64,000 nucleotides of DNA from assembly GCF_037975245.1 (NCBI RefSeq), contig NC_092564.1, positions 28,318,984-28,382,983 on the forward strand, given 5' to 3'. Positions within the stretch are counted from its first letter, which is position 1, and every line of letters begins with the position of its first letter. The notes beneath the pieces are model-generated. The model was not told the origin of the DNA. It ran no database searches and saw only the letters and a list, made by a program, of their open reading frames with translations. The stretch comes from Apostichopus japonicus. Lineage: Eukaryota > Echinodermata > Holothuroidea > Aspidochirotida > Stichopodidae. The position numbers were made by a program, and so were the translations under genes. Below are positions 61,801-63,074 of the stretch, piece after piece.

Positions 61801-63074
61801 TACTTTAAAATTACAATAAATTTGCCAAAATTGTGCCGTGTTAGTGATTTAAATCAAATAAAATAAATTAAAATGAATGCAGGCAAGATTAAAAGAGCTC
61901 TACAAAGCCACATTGCTTAATATATGATACCATGCCTTCAGTGACAGTAGACGAAATGACAGCAGCCGAAGTTATTCATGGCCAATCTATGCTTTCATAT
62001 AAATTTGTCATGTGGTGGCCAGTTTGTTCCCCATAAGCAGATGCTGATTTGAAGTCACTGAATAAATCCTCCATGAAAATAACAGCTAGTTTGCAGTTTT
62101 GTCTGTGTTTGTATACAGCTCACAGAAAAATTGTTCTTTCTGGCATACTAGCTGCAAAACAAGTGTGACCTATTTGAATGTTCTGGAAAATCACAAACTA
62201 TATCAAATCATCTTGAACTAGTGAGTAAAAGTTTACTTGATGTATGCTCAACTGGAGAGAACAAATAACGTTTCCATGTTGGAGGTGGAAACAATAGAAA
62301 TATGCTTTTGTGTGTGTACATGAAATTCATTGTACATACCAGTTATCACAAGAGACTTGTTACTTTTAAAACTTTGCTATTTAGCCTATACAGGTATAGT
62401 TTCTCTTTTCCCTATTTTATATTTTTCAATAAGTACATGTAGAAGTGTGACACCAATCTAGATAGGGGCCTATAGAGGGATGATCTTGTAAAAAAATATG
62501 AGAAAATCTTGGGATTTCTAACAATGAAAACATTAAGCTTAGAACTGTTATACTGATAAAAGCTCCCCTTTTACACAAACTTTTGCAGGGACGCTTTGCC
62601 ACTAAAAACAAAAGAGCATATACTTCATCTTCCCCTTTGGCCATAGTTGAATTATAGACAAGATGAACGATTATTCCCTCAAAATTTGACATTGCTTCAG
62701 GTGCAGCCTCATGGGACATCATTTATGTGGACTTCATAAACTGTTTCAGTCCAATGTAAAGCTTCAAATGAAGGTATTAGGTACATCATATGAAAACCTA
62801 ATCTGTCTGTCTGTCCATTTGTCTATCTAGTTATTTTATCATCTTGCAATATCTTGGTGATATGCCTTTGATAGTTGGCCTGCTACATTTCTTTACTATT
62901 ATGTTCTGTATGTAACATTTGTCATCATGTTCAAAATGTCTCCTGGTGAAAGCAAAAGAAGGGCTGTATACTCACTGATGTCTCCGTCAGTAACAGAACT
63001 TGACGCTGTGACAATAAATGTAACTTCTCCATCGGCTTCATTTGCAAACACATCCCCGGAAGTGATAGAGAAAG
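55..63074 (-). CDS. Giant Calx-beta/mucin/MUC4-like (NIDO-AMOP-VWD)/EGF/SEA protein gene, partial, 58 exons
   Basis: All coding sequence I can support forms one minus-strand multi-exon gene. Every proposed exon ends in a GT donor (mostly GTAAG, GTGAG or GTATG) and starts after an AG acceptor, and phases match across all 57 junctions. Most exons are symmetrical 1-1. The exceptions lie inside NIDO, VWD, the EGF exon right after VWD, and SEA. Summed exons give about 13.7 kb (about 4,560 residues). Order: 8 Calx-beta, Thr/Ser-rich mucin region, LDLa/CCP cluster, 2 EGF, NIDO, AMOP, VWD, 18 EGF, SEA. No start codon with signal peptide and no stop or transmembrane segment lies inside the window, so the gene is open at both ends. 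The NIDO-AMOP-VWD core is the MUC4/Mesh family arrangement; an extracellular adhesive or protective mucin role is inferred. Introns not listed separately show only AT-rich unique sequence to my eye. Alternative: two adjacent genes, for example a Calx-beta/mucin gene and a MUC4-like gene. The unbroken phase and lack of a start or stop between them argue against that. Confidence 0.88.
1055..1183 (-). CDS. Calcium-binding EGF module 16
   Basis: 129 bp, phase 1-1. '[19 protein letters not shown]', '[19 protein letters not shown]', six cysteines. It splices directly into the SEA domain. Confidence 0.9.
1345..1467 (-). CDS. Calcium-binding EGF module 15
   Basis: 123 bp, phase 1-1. '[18 protein letters not shown]', '[18 protein letters not shown]', six cysteines. 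Confidence 0.92.
   Translation of the reverse strand: MSMNAIWVFMAVMNMQTAIMKLVATDVPAEVVTMEMVIPA
1861..2016 (-). CDS. Calcium-binding EGF module 14 with a long last loop
   Basis: 156 bp, phase 1-1. '[18 protein letters not shown]', '[16 protein letters not shown]', then an extra stretch ('[14 protein letters not shown]') before Cys6. The last loop is about 10 residues longer than in the sisters. Confidence 0.9.
2261..3235. repeat. 121-bp tandem repeat, about 8 copies
   Basis: Each unit contains 'ggctaacagtggtt', 'accctgaggatggttt' and 'ccagattacacacaggtcaa'. Unit starts are spaced 121 bp (for example 2625, 2746, 2867, 2988, 3109). Copies differ at few positions and two sub-types alternate. 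It fills most of the intron between EGF modules 13 and 14. Confidence 0.95.
3261..3512 (-). CDS. Calcium-binding EGF modules 12 and 13 in one exon
   Basis: 252 bp, phase 1-1. First module '[16 protein letters not shown]' with '[15 protein letters not shown]', second '[18 protein letters not shown]' with '[18 protein letters not shown]'. Second double-EGF exon in the gene. It lies next to the 121-bp tandem array. Confidence 0.92.
3894..4013 (-). CDS. EGF module 11
   Basis: 120 bp, phase 1-1. '[16 protein letters not shown]', '[19 protein letters not shown]', six cysteines. Lys replaces the usual Ile/Val in the calcium motif. Confidence 0.89.
4213..4338 (-). CDS. Calcium-binding EGF module 10
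   Basis: 126 bp, phase 1-1. '[19 protein letters not shown]', '[17 protein letters not shown]', six cysteines. Confidence 0.92.
4339..5180. other. Intron between EGF modules 9 and 10
   Basis: AT-rich; apart from the hairpin-like repeats I see nothing coding or structured. Confidence 0.8.
4620..4780. repeat. Two copies of a ~50-bp hairpin-like intronic repeat
   Basis: Copies at about 4627-4676 and 4716-4765 run from 'actgtcagtaggagtgct' or a close variant to 'ggacagta', ends that can pair. A third copy is at 9188-9240. Confidence 0.6.
5181..5303 (-). CDS. Calcium-binding EGF module 9
   Basis: 123 bp, phase 1-1. '[18 protein letters not shown]', '[17 protein letters not shown]', six cysteines. 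No AUG-started open frame covers it because the exon is short; splice sites and the EGF pattern define it. Confidence 0.9.
6030..6143 (-). CDS. EGF-like module 8, non-canonical
   Basis: 114 bp, phase 1-1. Six cysteines in '[18 protein letters not shown]' and '[15 protein letters not shown]', but no Asp-x-Asn-Glu-Cys start, so probably not calcium-binding. Acceptor TTCTAG, donor GTGAGT. Confidence 0.83.
6144..7439. other. Intron between EGF modules 7 and 8
   Basis: Unique AT-rich sequence with a short G run near 7104; plus-strand open frames of 60-70 codons here have no recognisable domain. Nothing else seen. Confidence 0.78.
7440..7562 (-). CDS. EGF module 7
   Basis: 123 bp, phase 1-1. '[18 protein letters not shown]', '[19 protein letters not shown]'. 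Because of the preceding splice the first residue is Asn instead of Asp (A+AT codon), a small loss in the calcium motif. Confidence 0.88.
   Translation of the reverse strand: MLMNVRRHLQSVEDRLALIPMVPSSVNVHQTPSDTSMVAV
7690..7829. repeat. TA-rich microsatellite
   Basis: (TA)n with ATTTATA and ATACATA interruptions, starting right after the splice donor of EGF module 6. Confidence 0.95.
7838..7963 (-). CDS. Calcium-binding EGF module 6
   Basis: 126 bp, phase 1-1. '[18 protein letters not shown]', '[19 protein letters not shown]'. The donor GTGAGT is followed within a few bases by a long TA microsatellite; the open frame reading into it (Tyr-Ile repeats) is not protein. Confidence 0.92.
   Translation of the reverse strand: MLMSAVWAASHVLNIQLVSIQQDLTLVSVTRVTNQMQMACV
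8724..8972 (-). CDS. Calcium-binding EGF modules 4 and 5 in one exon
   Basis: 249 bp, phase 1-1, two complete six-cysteine modules: '[19 protein letters not shown]' with '[16 protein letters not shown]', then '[18 protein letters not shown]' with '[16 protein letters not shown]'. An ancestral intron between them was probably lost, because nearly all other EGFs have their own exon. Confidence 0.92.
9188..9240. repeat. Third copy of the hairpin-like repeat
   Basis: 'atactgtca' and 'tgacagtat' are perfect inverted ends about 35 bp apart; the inside resembles the copies at 4620-4780. Confidence 0.6.
9391..9450 (-). pseudogene. Decayed copy of an EGF exon
   Basis: The minus strand reads '[18 protein letters not shown]', alignable without gaps to the middle of EGF module 3 ('[15 protein letters not shown]'), but a key cysteine is now Tyr and the rest of the exon is missing. 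It lies 110-170 bp downstream of that exon. C-rich sequence (9450-9520) follows it on the plus strand and is itself partly duplicated. Confidence 0.7.
9559..9678 (-). CDS. Calcium-binding EGF module 3
   Basis: 120 bp, phase 1-1. '[17 protein letters not shown]', '[19 protein letters not shown]', six cysteines. A decayed copy of its middle part lies in the intron just downstream (9391-9450). Confidence 0.91.
   Translation of the reverse strand: MSMNAWMGKFASREHGATTHRALTSVSAQLGLCLLPGDV
10061..10265. repeat. About 95-bp tandem duplication, two copies and a partial third
   Basis: 'gataacaaaaacatatttac' and 'tttgtataaacttat' recur about 95 bp apart, with 'ccatcctttta' at each copy start. Intronic. 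Confidence 0.8.
10617..10745 (-). CDS. Calcium-binding EGF module 2
   Basis: 129 bp, phase 1-1. '[18 protein letters not shown]', '[16 protein letters not shown]', six cysteines with the calcium motif at the start. Confidence 0.92.
10746..11914. other. Intron between EGF modules 1 and 2
   Basis: Unique sequence with a short palindromic 'catatgcatattcatatgca' run near 11110-11140 and a small (GT)n near 11378. No exon seen. Confidence 0.78.
11915..12040 (-). CDS. Calcium-binding EGF module 1
   Basis: 126 bp, phase 1-1. '[17 protein letters not shown]', '[17 protein letters not shown]', six cysteines. Longer last loop, of the fibrillin/LDLR type. Confidence 0.92.
12042..12262. repeat. Short tandem repeat of atcaacatgatcatagaatc type
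   Basis: Degenerate repeats of 'agaatcaacatg' and 'gatcaacatgatcat' directly behind the acceptor of EGF module 1; period irregular, about 24-27 bp. Confidence 0.88.
12918..13098 (-). CDS. Two EGF-like modules fused to the end of VWD (exon 181 bp)
   Basis: This exon starts in phase 0 and completes an EGF begun in exon 13831-13665 ('[12 protein letters not shown]' plus '[13 protein letters not shown]' gives six cysteines). A second EGF then follows: '[14 protein letters not shown]', '[17 protein letters not shown]'. The same position after VWD carries EGFs in MUC4-type proteins. Ends in phase 1 before the run of calcium-binding EGFs. Confidence 0.85.
13665..17083 (-). CDS. von Willebrand factor type D domain and C-terminal extension (7 exons)
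   Basis: Exons: 17083-16881, 16665-16593, 16167-15973, 15378-15265, 15137-14877, 14205-14008, 13831-13665. The domain opens with '[18 protein letters not shown]' and has 'GEFVMIRS', 'VNSVGLLG' followed by '[15 protein letters not shown]', and 'VYPFGQAW', the usual VWD landmarks. The GDPH sequence is the Asp-Pro site that undergoes autoproteolysis in several mucins including MUC4. The last three exons encode the MUC4-like post-VWD region ('[15 protein letters not shown]', '[14 protein letters not shown]'). Phase pattern 1-0, 0-1, 1-1, 1-1, 1-1, 1-1, 1-0 is consistent across all joints. Confidence 0.93.
14437..14552. repeat. About 30-bp tandem repeat, 4 copies
   Basis: 'gctaataagatgtgttattg' repeated four times in the intron between two VWD exons. 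Confidence 0.92.
17100..17358. repeat. 15/23-bp tandem repeat
   Basis: 'acttaatagtcacat' alone (15 bp) or with an extra 'agtcacat' (23 bp) repeated about 13 times, starting some 20 bp behind the acceptor of the first VWD exon. Confidence 0.95.
17559..20000 (-). CDS. AMOP domain (end of exon 20075-19631, exons 19113-18916 and 17681-17559)
   Basis: Between NIDO and VWD the protein has the Cys-rich AMOP pattern: '[18 protein letters not shown]' then '[15 protein letters not shown]', '[17 protein letters not shown]', 'GSYCYYD', and the C-terminal '[16 protein letters not shown]' with '[11 protein letters not shown]'. The double Cys followed by Cys and Arg-Pro is typical of AMOP in MUC4, SUSD2 and Mesh. 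Phases 1-1 for the last two exons. Domain limits are approximate. The intron after exon 18916 carries a long array built from the end of that exon. Confidence 0.85.
18120..18915. repeat. 74-bp tandem repeat carrying copies of an AMOP exon end and splice donor
   Basis: About ten units at 74-bp spacing ('gggacaaacctt' at about 18151, 18225, 18299, 18373, 18447, 18521, 18595, 18669, 18759, 18833). About 38 bp of each unit matches the 3' end of the adjacent exon (18916 to about 18953), then its donor, then about 36 bp of intron or spacer. In the copies the donor reads GTTTGT; the real one reads GTATGT. Confidence 0.93.
19631..22674 (-). CDS. NIDO domain (exons 22674-22520, 22031-21879, 20584-20405 and most of 20075-19631)
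   Basis: Nidogen-like domain. Exon 1 has '[17 protein letters not shown]', exon 2 the hallmark '[19 protein letters not shown]' with '[13 protein letters not shown]', exon 3 '[19 protein letters not shown]' with 'TWVGVPQP', and exon 4 starts '[19 protein letters not shown]' followed by 'VIGFTDG'. Phases are 1-0, 0-0, 0-0 and 0-1, unlike the 1-1 exons around it, so the domain moves as one unit. NIDO occurs in nidogen, MUC4, SNED1 and Mesh, next to AMOP and VWD in the last families. The 445-bp fourth exon runs on into AMOP. Confidence 0.92.
20715..20893. repeat. 44-bp tandem repeat, 4 copies
   Basis: 'gaacattcattaatctatct' and 'ctaccatggcaccagggatt' recur at 20715, 20759, 20803 and 20847. Intronic, within NIDO. 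Confidence 0.95.
21057..21437. repeat. 38-bp tandem repeat, about 10 copies
   Basis: 'ggtaccctaaagcattccct' followed by a variable 'agctgttgctatagggtt' part, in the same intron as the 44-bp repeat. Confidence 0.95.
22675..23727. other. Intron between truncated EGF and NIDO
   Basis: Contains the A-rich tract, then ordinary sequence. No further EGF piece that would restore the missing Cys5-Cys6 loop was seen. Confidence 0.75.
22735..22870. repeat. A-rich low-complexity tract
   Basis: Runs of aaaataaa; the reverse-strand Phe/Ile/Tyr-rich open frame here is meaningless. Confidence 0.9.
23728..23811 (-). CDS. Truncated calcium-binding EGF before NIDO
   Basis: 84-bp phase 1-1 exon with the calcium-binding start '[19 protein letters not shown]' and 'TLGSFLC', but only four cysteines. 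The Cys5-Cys6 loop is missing and the exon splices straight into NIDO. The donor GTAAGT is strong, and I see no in-frame continuation to supply the missing loop. Confidence 0.78.
24327..24425 (-). CDS. EGF-like module upstream of NIDO
   Basis: 99-bp phase 1-1 exon with six cysteines in a compact EGF pattern: '[19 protein letters not shown]', then '[12 protein letters not shown]'. It lacks the Asp-Ile-Asp-Glu-Cys calcium motif. It links the CCP cluster to the next, truncated EGF. Confidence 0.8.
25053..25247 (-). CDS. CCP/sushi module 3
   Basis: 195-bp phase 1-1 exon: '[13 protein letters not shown]', '[15 protein letters not shown]', '[12 protein letters not shown]', final Cys in 'LSPLC'. 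The conserved Trp is present ('DGVW'). 'SGFSLATG' and the strand that follows resemble CCP 1, so the two are probably duplicates. Confidence 0.9.
25739..25912 (-). CDS. CCP/sushi module 2
   Basis: 174-bp phase 1-1 exon with four cysteines: '[11 protein letters not shown]', '[13 protein letters not shown]', 'ATITCQSG', 'PDPPECFG'. Clear sushi spacing; the Trp before Cys4 is a Phe ('[10 protein letters not shown]'). Confidence 0.9.
26745..26864 (-). CDS. LDL-receptor class A module 2
   Basis: Canonical LDLa in one 120-bp phase 1-1 exon: '[18 protein letters not shown]' followed by '[16 protein letters not shown]' and a sixth cysteine. The C-terminal Cys-x-Asp-Gly-Ser-Asp-Glu calcium cage is intact. 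Confidence 0.92.
27254..27552 (-). mobile_element. tRNA-derived SINE-like element
   Basis: On the minus strand the element begins with a tRNA-like head (27552 to about 27462): A-box-like 'TGGCCGAGTG', an anticodon arm around 'GGCATTTGAAGCC', and a perfect B-box 'GGTTCGAAACC'. It most resembles tRNA-Ser/Leu. A roughly 200-bp non-tRNA body follows, ending in an (ATT)n tail at 27254-27266. This head/body/tail order is typical of SINEs. I could not identify a clean target-site duplication. Confidence 0.7.
27713..27901 (-). CDS. CCP/sushi module 1
   Basis: 189-bp exon, phase 1-1, with the four-cysteine sushi pattern: Cys near the start, '[14 protein letters not shown]', 'FSFVCDSG', and the final Cys in 'PGPIPMC'. 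The tryptophan usual before Cys4 is replaced in this copy. CCP modules mediate protein binding in complement and adhesion proteins. Confidence 0.83.
28477..28602 (-). CDS. LDL-receptor class A module 1
   Basis: One exon, 126 bp, phase 1-1. The cysteine-rich sequence ends in the LDLa signature '[17 protein letters not shown]', whose Asp/Glu residues form the calcium cage in this family. The first half ('[15 protein letters not shown]') has more cysteines than a standard LDLa, so it may include an extra short Cys-loop. Confidence 0.8.
28930..28997 (-). mobile_element. Decayed tRNA-like (SINE head) fragment
   Basis: The minus strand reads 'AACTAAGTTGGTAGTGCACA' followed by 'GGCTTGATTCCC', matching the spacing of degenerate A and B boxes. 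No obvious body or tail. Confidence 0.45.
29121..29414 (-). CDS. Mucin exon M5 (294 bp)
   Basis: Last Thr/Ser-rich exon ('[19 protein letters not shown]', '[13 protein letters not shown]'), richer in Ala, Gly and Ser than the others and without repeats. Donor GTAAG at 29120, acceptor TCAAAG at 29415-29420. It splices in phase 1 into the first LDLa exon, giving 'TTAEECLTEC' at the joint. Confidence 0.83.
29415..31095. other. Intron between mucin exons M4 and M5
   Basis: 1.7 kb of unique AT-rich sequence. I see no exon, repeat or clear mobile element. Confidence 0.75.
31096..31557 (-). CDS. Mucin exon M4 (462 bp)
   Basis: Thr/Ser/Val-rich exon with two copies of '[11 protein letters not shown]' plus 'TTDSPTS', a shorter repeat type than M2/M3. 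No cysteine. Acceptor at TTGAAG (31558-31559), donor GTATT at 31095, phase 1-1. It lies between the giant repeats and the LDLa/CCP cluster and is presumably also O-glycosylated. Confidence 0.84.
32400..32625 (-). pseudogene. Relics of mucin coding sequence
   Basis: Minus-strand stretches encode mucin-like '[20 protein letters not shown]' (about 32420-32490) and '[13 protein letters not shown]' (32619-32581), the latter between an AG and a strong GTAAGT donor. In the gene's phase 1 the second piece hits a TAG at once, so it cannot be joined to neighbours. Read as dead or non-productive mucin exons. Confidence 0.55.
32680..34578 (-). CDS. Mucin exon M3, giant repeat exon (1899 bp), paralogue of M2
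   Basis: 633 codons, the same 5' part as M2 ('[16 protein letters not shown]') and the same 95-residue repeats (four landmark copies). One repeat is a hybrid that carries the '[19 protein letters not shown]' module, so that module occurs twice here and once in M2. It ends in its own tail ('[16 protein letters not shown]'). Donor GTAAG at 32679. It arose with M2 by tandem duplication of about 2.3 kb, intron included. Confidence 0.88.
34938..36863 (-). CDS. Mucin exon M2, giant repeat exon (1926 bp)
   Basis: One open 642-codon exon of Thr/Ser-rich sequence. It holds four copies of a 95-residue (285-bp) repeat, each with landmarks '[13 protein letters not shown]', '[13 protein letters not shown]' and '[10 protein letters not shown]', with copy starts spaced exactly 285 bp at about 35600, 35885 and 36170. 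Acceptor TTTCAG, donor GTATG, phase 1-1. There is no cysteine and nearly no charge apart from regular Asp/Glu, as expected for a densely O-glycosylated stalk. The 3' end is chimeric: most of it matches exon M3, the last ~45 bases match exon M1. Confidence 0.88.
37270..37680 (-). CDS. Mucin exon M1, Thr-rich (411 bp)
   Basis: First Thr/Ser/Pro-rich exon after the Calx-beta array. About half the residues are threonine, in short motifs such as '[15 protein letters not shown]', with no cysteine, typical of an O-glycosylated mucin (PTS) domain. Acceptor CCCAG at 37681-37685, donor GTATG at 37269; phase 1-1. Its last codons ('[12 protein letters not shown]') are identical to the end of exon M2, which marks a recombination joint. 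Confidence 0.87.
38390..40725. repeat. 52-54-bp satellite-like tandem array, about 2.3 kb
   Basis: More than 40 copies built around 'gtgtagtcatacaatatatg' and 'catttctgtgaacat', in two main sub-types (ending 'taccagtgatatgtgg' or 'atggcaatgatatatgg') that often alternate. It ends about 35 bp from the donor of Calx-beta repeat 8. Reverse-strand His/Ile-rich open frames in it are by-products. Confidence 0.96.
40762..42592 (-). CDS. Calx-beta repeat 8 (exons 42592-42482 and 40995-40762)
   Basis: Exon 1 (111 bp) reads '[19 protein letters not shown]' and exon 2 (234 bp) reads '[13 protein letters not shown]', '[17 protein letters not shown]' and '[11 protein letters not shown]'. It is the last repeat before the mucin region. 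The splice from 40762 enters the mucin exon at 37680 in phase 1. The long open frame at 41784-42599 overruns exon 1 into a 24-bp minisatellite and is not protein past 42482. Confidence 0.86.
41738..41985. repeat. Dispersed ~250-bp repeat, copy A
   Basis: Nearly identical to 48616-48866 in the same orientation ('ctcaatctctaaatcaagtt', 'gggaaacctctagaac', 'actgggagacacaaga'). Bordered by the 24-bp minisatellite. Confidence 0.93.
41982..42435. repeat. 24-bp tandem repeat, about 18 copies
   Basis: 'ggtctcctagttagattcca' and 'ggtctcctaattagattaca' variants at 24-bp spacing, in the intron that splits Calx-beta repeat 8. A multiple of three, so it stays open and mimics an Arg-Arg-Pro repeat protein. 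Confidence 0.95.
42593..43639. other. Intron between Calx-beta repeats 7 and 8, left part
   Basis: Unique sequence with a short TA run at 43334-43352 and small 'gcttatataaat' repeats near 43460-43490; no coding sequence seen. Confidence 0.75.
43640..43867 (+). mobile_element. tRNA-like SINE fragment with (TA)n tail
   Basis: Plus-strand A-box-like 'TAGCCCAGTGGTTAGGGTG' and B-box-like 'GGTTTGAATCCC' at about 43648-43706, within a stretch whose ends pair partly (gcgtcca/tggaggc). About 50 bp later a long TA microsatellite runs from 43760 to 43867. A second TA run lies at 43334-43352. Best explained as a tRNA-derived retroelement with a simple-repeat tail. A real tRNA gene is unlikely because the arms do not fold well. 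Confidence 0.55.
43977..46217 (-). CDS. Calx-beta repeat 7 (exons 46217-46122 and 44204-43977)
   Basis: Exon 1 (96 bp): '[19 protein letters not shown]'. Exon 2 (228 bp): '[14 protein letters not shown]', '[16 protein letters not shown]' and the end 'ADVTIFDDD'. The donor of exon 2 is GTTTGC, weaker than the others in the gene, but the phase fits the next exon. The intron between halves is 1.9 kb. Confidence 0.85.
44474..44556. repeat. 41-bp direct duplication
   Basis: 'gccattttgtatccgtttac' plus 'aagttctata' occurs twice, 41 bp apart. Intronic. Confidence 0.8.
44557..46121. other. Intron inside Calx-beta repeat 7
   Basis: Unique sequence, no exon or repeat recognised beyond the 41-bp duplication at its edge. 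Confidence 0.75.
46218..47440. other. Intron between Calx-beta repeats 6 and 7
   Basis: AT-rich unique sequence; nothing recognised. Confidence 0.75.
47441..49376 (-). CDS. Calx-beta repeat 6 (exons 49376-49278 and 47650-47441)
   Basis: Exon 1 (99 bp) has '[17 protein letters not shown]'. Exon 2 (210 bp) has '[18 protein letters not shown]', '[11 protein letters not shown]' and ends '[13 protein letters not shown]', where the terminal acidic cluster is weaker than in its sisters. The intron between the two halves carries a 20-bp minisatellite and a 250-bp block shared with the corresponding intron of repeat 8. Confidence 0.85.
48432..48535. repeat. 20-bp tandem repeat, about 5 copies
   Basis: 'ctatggggtatgtggtctct' repeated five times at 20-bp spacing, close upstream of the 250-bp dispersed block. 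Confidence 0.94.
48616..48866. repeat. Dispersed ~250-bp repeat, copy B
   Basis: Second copy of the block at 41738-41985, with only a few substitutions and one or two one-base indels. A 20-bp minisatellite lies just before it. Confidence 0.93.
49924..51136 (-). CDS. Calx-beta repeat 5 (exons 51136-51014 and 50154-49924)
   Basis: Exon 1 (123 bp) encodes '[12 protein letters not shown]' then '[16 protein letters not shown]', a somewhat divergent first half. Exon 2 (231 bp) has '[17 protein letters not shown]', '[17 protein letters not shown]' and the end 'TLSVTDNDI', all in the Calx-beta register. Phase 1 throughout. Confidence 0.85.
51931..52820 (-). CDS. Calx-beta repeat 4 (exons 52820-52707 and 52155-51931)
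   Basis: Exon 1 (114 bp) carries '[17 protein letters not shown]' and exon 2 (225 bp) carries 'TPNQDIY', '[16 protein letters not shown]' and the end 'EITIADNEA'. Four cysteines lie outside the family consensus (GCF, SEC, SVC, KFC), as in repeat 2, so an extra disulfide pair is likely. Boundaries are phase 1. Confidence 0.83.
53662..54670 (-). CDS. Calx-beta repeat 3 (exons 54670-54569 and 53901-53662)
   Basis: A textbook repeat. Exon 1 (102 bp) reads '[19 protein letters not shown]'. Exon 2 (240 bp) contains 'TEFDDF', the Gly-rich strand turn, '[18 protein letters not shown]' and the terminal 'IHIIDDD'. All boundaries are phase 1, with donors GTAAG and GTAAT. It is the clearest family member and the best query for confirming the Calx-beta call. 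Confidence 0.9.
54993..55550. repeat. Tandem repeat of the 'ctccaactagacaaatagg' type
   Basis: Two interleaved unit types, with 'ctgttcattctataacatca' and 'ctgctctcactatgacataa', repeated about a dozen times. In the intron between Calx-beta repeats 2 and 3. Confidence 0.93.
55560..57010. repeat. 25-bp minisatellite, about 1.4 kb
   Basis: 'caatcagggtgctagtacta' plus 'ctaaa' or 'ctcaa', with shortened variants, about 55 copies. Copies decay toward 57010. Adjacent to the previous array in the same 3.3-kb intron. Confidence 0.95.
58020..59628 (-). CDS. Calx-beta-like repeat 2, degenerate and cysteine-containing (exons 59628-59527 and 58259-58020)
   Basis: The first exon (102 bp) starts '[15 protein letters not shown]' in the Calx-beta register. 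The second (240 bp) holds four cysteines ('GSC', 'VVC', 'ATC', 'DGC') and ends in a Ser/Thr-rich stretch with '[10 protein letters not shown]' instead of the usual acidic DDD-type end. Length and the two-exon phase-1 layout match the other repeats, so I keep it as a diverged family member. The missing acidic residues suggest it may not bind calcium, and the four cysteines could form two disulfides. Both are inferences. Confidence 0.72.
58260..59526. other. Intron inside Calx-beta repeat 2
   Basis: Unique sequence; no exon, repeat or element seen. Confidence 0.75.
59629..61500. other. Intron between Calx-beta repeats 1 and 2
   Basis: 1.9 kb of AT-rich unique sequence without recognisable coding potential. 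Confidence 0.75.
61501..63074 (-). CDS. Calx-beta repeat 1 (exons 63074-62976 and 61740-61501)
   Basis: First complete repeat visible. The short exon (99 bp) encodes the N-terminal strands with the family pattern '[16 protein letters not shown]'. The long exon (240 bp) encodes the middle and C-terminal strands, with '[15 protein letters not shown]' and the acidic end 'VRDNDG'. Both exons are phase 1 at each side. Calx-beta domains are immunoglobulin-like beta sandwiches that bind calcium, known from Na/Ca exchangers, integrin beta-4 and large extracellular adhesion proteins. The upstream part of the gene lies beyond or near the right edge. Confidence 0.85.
61741..62975. other. Intron inside Calx-beta repeat 1
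   Basis: Unique sequence; the 98-codon reverse-strand open frame at 62426-62722 has no family resemblance or fitting splice sites. Confidence 0.75.

Noticed and set aside
62426-62722. 98-codon minus frame as a possible exon.
   Set aside because: No recognisable domain, no fitting splice sites, and it lies inside the intron of a well-defined Calx-beta repeat.
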